A stretch of 5,971 nucleotides of DNA, from the NCBI GenBank assembly GCA_009924885.1, contig RFQS01000143.1, positions 1 to 5,971 of the forward strand. Direction: 5' to 3'. This DNA is from Pseudomonadota bacterium. Its GTDB lineage: Bacteria; Cyanobacteriota; Vampirovibrionia; LMEP-6097. The translations under genes were made by a program, and so were the position numbers. Shown here one piece after another: positions 1-5,366 of this stretch. The notes beneath the pieces are model-generated. The model did no database searches, was not told where the DNA came from, and saw only the letters and a program-made list of their open reading frames with translations. Each line of letters begins with the position of its first letter. Within the stretch, counting starts at the first letter, position 1.

Positions 1-1
1 A

Positions 2-316
2 ATGGGGAAACACATGTCTCCTGAAATGCACTCAAGGTATATTAGGGCTCAAAGAGCAGGTTTTCATAGTGGTGGAAAAAAATTAGAATCTAAAAATCCT
101 AAAAAACAAAGAAAGGATGCGGCTATAAGAACAATGGCTAAAACTCCAGTCTCAAAAACTGGTTATGGAGAATGGTCAAAAGATAAACTTAAAGAAGCCT
201 ATTATTACATTCTTGAGTATCTTCTTGATGAAGGTTATGCAACTTCTATTGAAGCAGCAGATGGAATCTTTCAAGTAATGAGTGAAGAATGGTTTGCTGA
301 AATTTTAAGCGAATAA
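2..316 (+). CDS. Small conserved-looking hypothetical phage protein (5' end may lie outside the window)
   Basis: The product is about 104 residues and has no function I can assign. The N-terminal half is basic (KKLESKNPKKQRKD around residues 26-39). The C-terminal third looks alpha-helical, with a tyrosine-rich stretch (AYYYILEYLLDEGYA) and a conserved-looking ending (MSEEWFAEIL). From memory, small proteins ending in this kind of 'LLDEGYA...MSEEW' helix pair recur in T4-like cyanophages, but I cannot name a family. Two in-frame ATGs exist, at 2 and 14. Only one base precedes the first, so no ribosome binding site can be judged and the true start may lie upstream. A strong terminator follows the stop by 21 bases, so this is the last gene of a plus-strand unit. 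It points toward the minus-strand head genes, so the region is a strand-switch point. The reading frame is very likely real; the function is unknown. Confidence 0.75.
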   Translation: MGKHMSPEMHSRYIRAQRAGFHSGGKKLESKNPKKQRKDAAIRTMAKTPVSKTGYGEWSKDKLKEAYYYILEYLLDEGYATSIEAADGIFQVMSEEWFAEILSE

Positions 317-337
317 GATAACTTTAAAAATAGAATT

Positions 338-365
338 AAAGCTCTCAGTATATGAGAGCTTTTTT
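338..365 (+). terminator. Intrinsic terminator after the 104-aa gene
   Basis: A perfect 10-bp stem (338-347 paired with 353-362, core GCTCTCA/TGAGAGC) encloses a 5-base loop. It runs directly into six T residues at 360-365. On the plus strand this is a textbook rho-independent terminator. On the minus strand the tail is only TTTAATT, so it would be weak in that direction. It separates the upstream gene from the endonuclease gene, which therefore probably needs its own promoter. Confidence 0.88.
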
Positions 366-366
366 A

Positions 367-395
367 TTGACAATTTTTGAAGATGTAAGTAAATT
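367..395 (+). promoter_or_regulatory. Candidate sigma70-type promoter for the endonuclease gene
   Basis: A perfect -35 hexamer TTGACA lies at 367-372, immediately after the terminator T-tract. At a 17-base spacing there is TAAATT (390-395), matching four of six positions of TATAAT. The predicted start of transcription would be just upstream of the Shine-Dalgarno. The -35 is convincing but the -10 is imperfect in an AT-rich stretch, so this is a candidate only. T4-like phages use host sigma70-like promoters for early genes, so this placement would make the endonuclease an early gene, unlike the late head genes beside it. Confidence 0.42.
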
Positions 396-414
396 ATTTT
401 AAGAGGAGTGTATA

Positions 415-1908
415 ATGAATTTGAAAGAAGTTATAGAGAATAATTGGAATAAAAATGAATTTATTTCTCTATCATTAAATAAAGGTATAGTATGTGAAAT
501 AAAAACACAAACACAATTTTTAGATAAATTATATCCTAAAGTTTCATTGAGAACCCGAGCATATGTAATTCTAAATTCTCTCGATAAAACATCTTTGCCT
601 AGATGCAAATGTGGTAAATATTCAGCTATTAATAATTCCAATCCAGAAAAAGGATTTCGTATTTATTGTAGTCCTGAGTGCTCTAGAAGTGATAAAACTA
701 TCTCAAAGGATTTAATTAAAGTTTTAGATGATTATGACTTTCTTTATGAAGAGAAAATAATCAAACAAAAGTCCATCGAGCAGATTGCAAAAGAGAATGG
801 AATATCAATTACGCCTGTAGTAAAGTATTTAAAGAAATATAAGTTACATCAGTTGAATGATGCAAGAAGAAGAAATAACAAAGCAAATCAAGTACTAGAA
901 GATAAAGAAAAGCTTACTGAATTATACGAAACTCATTCAATGCAAGAGATTGCAGAAAGTTTAGGTTCTACTAAAGCTACAGTTTCTCGTTGGATGAATA
1001 CTCATCAAATTGAGATAAAAGCGCCAAATTCTTATGAAAGAAAAATTAAAAAAATATCAAATGAAGAATACGAATTATATGAATATATAAAATCAATATA
1101 TTCTGGCGAAATAATTCAATCAAATCGTTCAGTTCTAAATGGTAAGGAATTAGATATATTTTTACCTGAAAAAAAACTTGCTATTGAATATAATGGACTG
1201 TATAGCCACCATTATAGACCTTGGGAAGAAAAGGAGGGTCTAAAAAAAGATTTAAAATATCATCTATTTAAAACATTAGAGTGTGAAAAACAAGGAATCC
1301 AATTATTACAATTTTATAGCGATGAATGGAATTATAAGGAAAATATTTTAAAAAATATTATAAAAAGTAAAATTGGTCTAAATGATAGAATATATGCTCG
1401 TAAATGTGAAATTGTAGAAGTAGATACTCACAGTAAAAATTCATTTTTAAATGAATATCATATCCAAGGTGAAGATAAGAGTTCTGTTAAACTTGGATTG
1501 ACGTATAATAAAGAATTAGTTTGTGTAATGACTTTTGCTAAATCTAGATTTAATAAAGATTATAAATGGGAATTAACTCGATTTTGTGTAAAGGGTGGAG
1601 TAAGTGTAGTAGGTGGATTTAGTAAGTTATTAAAGGCCTTTATAGAACTATATGGAAAAAGTGTTATCTCTTATGCAGATAGAAGATATTCAAATGGAAA
1701 TGTTTATAGAACTAATGGATTTGAATTAATAGGAGTAAATAAACCTTCTTATTACTATGTGGATAAAAACTTTTTAAGGCGATATCATCGCATGAGGTTT
1801 CAAAAAAAATATATTGGGGCTTATGATTGCACTGAATATGAAAAAGCGAGAGAAATGGGATATGAAAAAATATTTGACTGTGGAACTTTAGCTTTTGGAA
1901 TGCAATAA
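415..1908 (+). CDS. Free-standing homing-endonuclease-like protein (zinc motif, two HTH, Vsr/EDxHD-type nuclease, conserved C-terminal domain)
   Basis: Probably a site-specific DNA endonuclease that spreads its own gene between phage genomes. Visible order: a four-cysteine zinc-binding motif (C64, C66, C85, C89); a helix-turn-helix at about 118-144 (IEQIAKENGIS); a second at about 174-200 (MQEIAESLGSTKATVSRWM); and a Vsr-like nuclease core at about 206-315 with ELDIFLP (D247), AIEYNGLYSHH (E258, H265/H266), KYHLFKT and a closing SDEW. This matches the EDxHD pattern known from I-Bth0305I and phage relatives, with the first acidic residue probably among E208-E220. Residues about 325-497 form a conserved C-terminal domain (LTRFCVKGG, SYADRRYSNGNVYRTNGFE). 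The start is well supported: AGGAG at 404-408 lies 6 bases before the ATG. One sampled 60-base row is about 23% G+C, against about 48% for a gp23 row, suggesting separate ancestry. No frameshift is seen. The family call is strong; target site and activity are inferred. Confidence 0.85.
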   Translation: MNLKEVIENNWNKNEFISLSLNKGIVCEIKTQTQFLDKLYPKVSLRTRAYVILNSLDKTSLPRCKCGKYSAINNSNPEKGFRIYCSPECSRSDKTISKDLIKVLDDYDFLYEEKIIKQKSIEQIAKENGISITPVVKYLKKYKLHQLNDARRRNNKANQVLEDKEKLTELYETHSMQEIAESLGSTKATVSRWMNTHQIEIKAPNSYERKIKKISNEEYELYEYIKSIYSGEIIQSNRSVLNGKELDIFLPEKKLAIEYNGLYSHHYRPWEEKEGLKKDLKYHLFKTLECEKQGIQLLQFYSDEWNYKENILKNIIKSKIGLNDRIYARKCEIVEVDTHSKNSFLNEYHIQGEDKSSVKLGLTYNKELVCVMTFAKSRFNKDYKWELTRFCVKGGVSVVGGFSKLLKAFIELYGKSVISYADRRYSNGNVYRTNGFELIGVNKPSYYYVDKNFLRRYHRMRFQKKYIGAYDCTEYEKAREMGYEKIFDCGTLAFGMQ

Positions 1909-1931
1909 AAAAGGAGCCTTTCGGCTCCTTT
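1907..1931 (-). terminator. Intrinsic terminator of the gp23 transcript
   Basis: A perfect 9-bp stem (1910-1918 with 1923-1931, core AGGAGCC/GGCTCCT) closes a 4-base loop. Read on the minus strand the loop is GAAA, a stable GNRA tetraloop, and the stem runs into six T residues (1912 down to 1907). That makes a strong rho-independent terminator 27 bases beyond the gp23 stop codon. On the plus strand the tail is only TTTAATG, so termination of the endonuclease transcript would be weaker. The T-tract overlaps the last two bases of the endonuclease stop codon. Confidence 0.9.
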
Positions 1932-1958
1932 AATGTTTCTAAAGTAAGACCTAATGGC

Positions 1959-3377
1959 TCACATAAGGTTCTTAACCAAAACTCTACGATAATATCTATT
2001 AGAGTTCTTTTTGAGTCTACCAAGACCTTGACCATCTTCAGCAGAACCTTCAGCGAATGGATTGGCTACGATTCCATAACGAGTCTTAAAGCCAATTTTG
2101 GGCTGGAAGCTCTGCTCACCAACGGCACGAACCATTTGGAGAGGAACATAAGGACAATAGAAGAGACCAGCGTCATAAGGACTAGAACCTTTATAACCAG
2201 CAACGTAGAATTGACTATCACTTACGTTTGCTGAATATGGGTCAATATAGACCTTGAACTTGCCTTGAAGTACTCCAGCGAAAGTATTGCCAGTATCATC
2301 AACTTGAAGATTGGCATTAAGAGCGGGAGTGTAATCAAGAATACCTGCGTGAGCAAGAGCAGAAGCTACGTCAGCAGAGCAAAGGATCATATTGCCCTTC
2401 CCTCTACGAGTTCTTTGAGCAATTGCGTTAGCATCTCTTTCAATCTGGAAGATAAGACCTTTGAACTTCTCAACGGACCAACGACCATTGGAGTCAACAT
2501 CAAGGTCAAAAACACCTTTAGTTGCAACGTTTGCTTGAGCGCCAGGTTCAGCAACCATATAAATGGTACGAATAACCTCTCTGTTGATTTCAGCAAGAAT
2601 TTCGCTAGAAAGGATGTTTACAAGCTCAGCTTCTGCATTTAGACCGTGGATGGCCTTTAGGTCTTGAGCGAGTTCAAGGCTGTACTCAGCTTTGAGTGCG
2701 CGTGACTTAGCAGTAACTGAAATTCTCTCGATTGAGAGGCCCATTTCATTGAAATAGGTGTCAGTTCCACCATCACCAAGAGCTTCAGCCTCGGATGTCT
2801 TCATACCTTGACCAACTCTATAATCTTCGCTTCCTGCAGGAGCAAGAAGGCCAGGATTTGAACCTCTTTGTGCCGTAGTACCAAAGCCAACGTTATTGCC
2901 TAGAGTTTGACCATAACCAACAAAATCTGTATGACCAAACCCAGCATTTTGGCCGGAGAATGCGGTGTCAACCTCATTGAAGAATGCCTCATTACCCTGA
3001 GGGCCGTTATAACGTGAACGAAGAGCAAAGATGAGTCCTACGGGAGCATTCATTGGTTGAACGCCAGCCAAGTCATAAGCGACTAGGTTGGGCATTGAAC
3101 GACGAATGAGACTAATTAGAACGGGATCGAAACCAGCAACAGGACCAGCTGCATTAGCACCATAGCTAAAGCCAGCAGCTCCTGAACCAGTTGGATCAGT
3201 GTTCATCGTTGGAGCTTCTGTAAGAAATGCTCTCTCTTCACGAAGAGCAACTTCTTGGTTTTCTAACAGGATAGCGGTCACCATTCTACGATGAGAATCT
3301 TTAATTGGCTCTAGACCTGCGTAATCTAGAAGTGGTGCCCACTTTTCCTGCAGATGTTCTGCATTGAACATTTGCAT
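1959..3377 (-). CDS. gp23: Major capsid protein gp23 (T4 family)
   Basis: This is the main shell protein of the T4-type head. It assembles as hexamers on the gp22 core and is trimmed by gp21. The 472 residues compare with 521 in T4 gp23. Segments I recognise as T4-like include a LQEKWAPLL N-terminus, PNLVAYDLAGVQPMNAP, SRALKAEYSLELAQDLKAIHG, LAEINREVIRT, FAGVLQGKFKVYID and GFKTRYGIVANPFAE. A glycine-rich stretch at about 145-205 looks like the variable part. The start at 3377 is chosen over the in-frame ATG at 3371 because AGAGG (3386-3390) lies 8 bases before it and 14 before the other. The gene follows gp22 after 56 bases and ends before a strong terminator, so it closes the head operon. 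The C-terminus (RRVLVKNLM) resembles that of T4. It is full length with no insertion, intron or frameshift. Confidence 0.98.
   Translation of the reverse strand: MQMFNAEHLQEKWAPLLDYAGLEPIKDSHRRMVTAILLENQEVALREERAFLTEAPTMNTDPTGSGAAGFSYGANAAGPVAGFDPVLISLIRRSMPNLVAYDLAGVQPMNAPVGLIFALRSRYNGPQGNEAFFNEVDTAFSGQNAGFGHTDFVGYGQTLGNNVGFGTTAQRGSNPGLLAPAGSEDYRVGQGMKTSEAEALGDGGTDTYFNEMGLSIERISVTAKSRALKAEYSLELAQDLKAIHGLNAEAELVNILSSEILAEINREVIRTIYMVAEPGAQANVATKGVFDLDVDSNGRWSVEKFKGLIFQIERDANAIAQRTRRGKGNMILCSADVASALAHAGILDYTPALNANLQVDDTGNTFAGVLQGKFKVYIDPYSANVSDSQFYVAGYKGSSPYDAGLFYCPYVPLQMVRAVGEQSFQPKIGFKTRYGIVANPFAEGSAEDGQGLGRLKKNSNRYYRRVLVKNLM
3210..3227 (-). other. Encoded gp21 cleavage site in the gp23 N-terminus
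   Basis: These codons encode FLTEAP, residues 51-56 of gp23. T4 gp23 is cut after E65 within FLTE-AE, and the gp21 consensus is a hydrophobic residue, any residue, then glutamate. The predicted cut is therefore between E54 and A55, leaving a mature protein of 418 residues. This is a family-based inference; the motif itself is directly visible. Confidence 0.8.
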
Positions 3378-3416
3378 TTGTTTTACCTCTTTATTAAAAT
3401 TGTTGTTTAGTGTTTG

Positions 3417-3424
3417 ATTTTATA
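3417..3424 (-). promoter_or_regulatory. Possible degenerate T4-type late promoter before gp23
   Basis: The minus strand reads TATAAAAT, six of eight positions of the T4 late consensus TATAAATA. It ends 40 bases before the gp23 start codon, the same distance as the perfect octamer before gp22. The match is poor in an AT-rich gap, so it carries weight only because of this equal spacing and the need for high gp23 expression. Confidence 0.27.
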
Positions 3425-3433
3425 ATTTAAAAA

Positions 3434-4657
3434 TCACTTTTTAGAAACTCTTCCAAGAGCGTTTAGATAAACTTCCATACTTCCACTTGGGGTATGATAT
3501 GGAATGGTATCTGTAACATCTTCTACAAGATAGTCTTGAGTGCTTCTAGGAGTCACAGCCTGATTTGAGAAGTAAGCTTCTCTAATCTGGACCATTTTCT
3601 CACGAAAATTATCTTCACCATCAAACTCAACATTTTCCGCAAGAGAAGCGAGCTTTTCTTTTTGTGAAAGTGCAAGGCCTTCTGAAACTTCACTGACAAT
3701 AGTGTCAGATACAGCTTCTGCAAGTCTTCTGTTAAGAGCAACATTGGTTTCAATCTGCTCGTTGAGTTTAGTCTCCATTTCATCAAGTTTTTCTACCATA
3801 CTCTCTAGAACATCATATTTTTCTTCAGGTACTGATACATAATGATCTTCAAAAAGGTCTCTTAACTGAGTTAAGAAACTTTCAGCAAATTCGTTGCGAA
3901 TGCCTTTGTCAATTGCAAGAGCATTTTCTTGCAACCATTCATCCGCAACATATTCTAAATAAGCATCAACTCTTTCAGTAAGAGCTTCTGCAATTTCTTC
4001 TACCTCTTCAGCGAGGCGCTCTTCGTATTGAGTAGCAATTGCCTCTTCAATTTGTTCGGTTCTTGCATTTAGAGCCGCTTCAAAAACGGTTCTTGCTTTT
4101 GATTTAAATTCTTCGGAGAGGTCTTCACCAGAAAGAAGAGCATTTACATCTTCTTCAATTTGAGCTTCGATTTCTTCAATCTGCTCTTTCATTGAAGCCT
4201 TCTCTTCTTCATCTTCATCTTCTTCTTCTTCTTTTTTGCTAGAAGCTTTACGACTCTTACGAGACTTAGGAGCTTCTTCTTCTTCGTCCTCGTCTTCATC
4301 TTCACAGGAAGCTTCATCTAGAGTTTCTTCATCATCTTCATCATACTCAAACTCATCATCAAAATCTTCTCTCATCTTCTTCATTGGCTCTGCAGATTTT
4401 GCTCCGCTATTTACAACATTACGAACTTGAGCTAGAATAGCAGCAGGGTCTTTTAGTTTTGATGAATCATCATCTGGCTTGTAGTCTTGAGGAGTAGGGC
4501 CTCCTAAATCTTCCCAACCAGCAGCTCTTTGTCCGTCAGGAATACCAGTTGCTAAATGTTGCATTGGTTCTGCTGGTTTTGCTCCAGCATTTACAGCAGT
4601 GCGAGATTGCTTTGTGCCGGTTTCCATTTCTTGTAAATTTTTTCTTCCACGAGGCAT
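3434..4657 (-). CDS. gp22: Prohead core scaffold protein gp22, with long acidic N-terminal extension
   Basis: This is the main internal scaffold of the T4-type prohead, which gp21 degrades as the head matures. The 407 residues compare with 269 in T4. Homology to T4 gp22 is recognisable from about residue 155: LSEEFKSKARTVFEAAL, then WLQENALAIDKGI and FEDHYVSVPEE, which nearly match T4 (WLAENKLAVDKGI, VEHNVVVPEE). This part is rich in Glu, Lys and Ala and looks like coiled coil. The N-terminal 155 residues are an extension: a repeated motif (VNAGAKPAEPM at 22, VNSGAKSAEPM at 82), WEDLGGPTP at 48, then a very acidic block at 98-152 broken by a basic patch (KSRKSRKASSKK). Possible gp21 sites include LAE at 312 and 339 and LVE at 377. 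The C-terminus (VYLNALGRVSKK) fits cyanophage gp22. GGAGAG (4664-4669) lies 6 bases before the ATG, and a perfect late promoter lies upstream. Confidence 0.95.
   Translation of the reverse strand: MPRGRKNLQEMETGTKQSRTAVNAGAKPAEPMQHLATGIPDGQRAAGWEDLGGPTPQDYKPDDDSSKLKDPAAILAQVRNVVNSGAKSAEPMKKMREDFDDEFEYDEDDEETLDEASCEDEDEDEEEEAPKSRKSRKASSKKEEEEDEDEEEKASMKEQIEEIEAQIEEDVNALLSGEDLSEEFKSKARTVFEAALNARTEQIEEAIATQYEERLAEEVEEIAEALTERVDAYLEYVADEWLQENALAIDKGIRNEFAESFLTQLRDLFEDHYVSVPEEKYDVLESMVEKLDEMETKLNEQIETNVALNRRLAEAVSDTIVSEVSEGLALSQKEKLASLAENVEFDGEDNFREKMVQIREAYFSNQAVTPRSTQDYLVEDVTDTIPYHTPSGSMEVYLNALGRVSKK
4199..4366 (-). repeat. Low-complexity acidic-coding tract in gp22
   Basis: This stretch is dominated on the plus strand by TTC, TCT and CTT triplets, and encodes residues 98-153 of gp22, mostly Glu and Asp with one basic island. 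Triplet slippage could easily change its length between isolates. On the opposite strand it gives an open frame of almost pure serine, which is an artefact. Confidence 0.8.
4382..4600 (-). repeat. Two copies of a 39-bp imperfect direct repeat within gp22
   Basis: The copies lie at 4382-4420 and 4562-4600, exactly 180 bp apart, and agree at 31 of 39 positions. They encode VNSGAKSAEPM and VNAGAKPAEPM, residues 82-92 and 22-32 of gp22. The in-frame spacing of exactly 60 codons and the conserved peptide suggest an internal duplication kept for its protein sequence. Confidence 0.75.
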
Positions 4658-4696
4658 TTTAAACTCTCCGATTTCTTCTTTAAATAAATCTGTATT

Positions 4697-4704
4697 TATT
4701 TATA
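4697..4704 (-). promoter_or_regulatory. T4-type late promoter before gp22
   Basis: The minus strand reads TATAAATA, a perfect match to the T4 late promoter octamer recognised by the phage late sigma factor (gp55 in T4). It ends 40 bases before the gp22 start and lies in the 58-base gap after gp21. It would supply gp22 and gp23 with transcript beyond what reads through from gp21, fitting the high demand for scaffold and capsid protein. Confidence 0.8.
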
Positions 4705-4715
4705 AACTTTAGTTT

Positions 4716-5366
4716 TTATATAAGTTTTAAATAGTTTTCAAAGTGTTGAAGTTTCCTCTCTTCGGTTAAACGACGAGAAATTACATCATCTTCAATTTTA
4801 TTTTTAATATTCTCTGAAATCCAAATTTTCTTTTTAGTATCATAGAGCCAATTGACTCCTTCCATAAGACCCTCCACAAAACAATTTGGACCAGAAGGGT
4901 CTGAAACTAAATCAATACAACTTAGAATTAAGTCATCACCTACTTTAGAATAACCTTCATTTGTAGGGATTAAGGAACCTACAGCTCTACTGCTTACGCC
5001 AAGCTTTACGCCTTCGTTAATTAAAGCTGCAGCAATTTTACCCATAGGTAAAGACTCTAATATTTTTGCTTTACCCATAAATATATTTCCATTTTCCCAT
5101 AATTTAGTAATGATATGAGAAGCTTTAGATAAATCTAAAGAAGGAGTTGGGCCGTGATTTAATTCACCCAAAGACCTTTTCTGCTCAATAAAGTTTTCTT
5201 GATATGACTTTACAGCATTTCTTAAAACTCTCATTTCATAAAGTCTTTTATTTCTATTAACCTCATCGGCTACCATAAATCTTCCCTGAATGTAAAGACT
5301 TTGCTTACCGTCTTTACTTTCTTTAATGACTTTTACGTCTTCTACTTGTTCTGTGATGAGTTTCAT
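4716..5366 (-). CDS. gp21: Prohead core protease gp21
   Basis: This is the serine protease that matures T4-type heads. It sits in the core, cuts scaffold and capsid proteins after a hydrophobic-x-Glu motif, and finally cuts itself. The 216 residues compare with 212 in T4. SLYIQGRFMVADEVNRNKRLY (23-43) parallels the T4 start of homology. The catalytic histidine is H71 in LGELNH (T4 H85), and the nucleophile is probably S125 in GVSSR (T4 S140 in GVSSRG). T4 has Gly after this Arg; here it is Ala128, followed by a conserved GSL. ITE at residues 4-6 could be a self-cleavage site. Its ATG follows directly on the TAA of the upstream gene and I see no clear Shine-Dalgarno, so translation probably depends on coupling. 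The order gp21-gp22-gp23 is that of T4. Confidence 0.95.
   Translation of the reverse strand: MKLITEQVEDVKVIKESKDGKQSLYIQGRFMVADEVNRNKRLYEMRVLRNAVKSYQENFIEQKRSLGELNHGPTPSLDLSKASHIITKLWENGNIFMGKAKILESLPMGKIAAALINEGVKLGVSSRAVGSLIPTNEGYSKVGDDLILSCIDLVSDPSGPNCFVEGLMEGVNWLYDTKKKIWISENIKNKIEDDVISRRLTEERKLQHFENYLKLI

Noticed and set aside
411..416. TATAAT as a -10 element just before the endonuclease gene
   Set aside because: It overlaps the start codon, so a transcript from it would begin inside the gene and lack the Shine-Dalgarno; no suitable -35 lies 17 bases upstream.
399..641. Minus-strand open frame of 80 codons opposite the start of the endonuclease gene
   Set aside because: It overlaps the strong ribosome binding site and zinc-motif coding part of the plus-strand gene and has no support of its own.
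1712..2035. Minus-strand open frame of 107 codons across the end of the endonuclease gene and the gp23 end
   Set aside because: It overlaps two well-supported genes and the gp23 terminator, has no recognisable domain, and shows the composition of a shadow frame.
2387..2596. Minus-strand frame of 69 codons in an alternative frame of gp23
   Set aside because: A shifted frame within a conserved capsid gene, with no start signal.
2028..2642. Plus-strand open frames (2028-2234 and 2265-2642) antisense to gp23
   Set aside because: gp23 is unmistakable on the other strand; these frames lack ribosome binding sites and recognisable protein features.
1959..3377. Possibility that the endonuclease is part of an intron or intein in gp23
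   Set aside because: gp23 is continuous from a good ribosome binding site to a T4-like C-terminus, and the endonuclease gene is outside it on the other strand.
3553..3786. Minus-strand frame of 77 codons in an alternative frame of gp22
   Set aside because: A shifted frame within gp22 with no ribosome binding site or family resemblance.
4236..4430. Plus-strand open frame of 64 codons, largely polyserine, opposite gp22
   Set aside because: It is the reverse strand of Glu/Asp codons in the gp22 acidic block; there is no ribosome binding site and its composition is an artefact.
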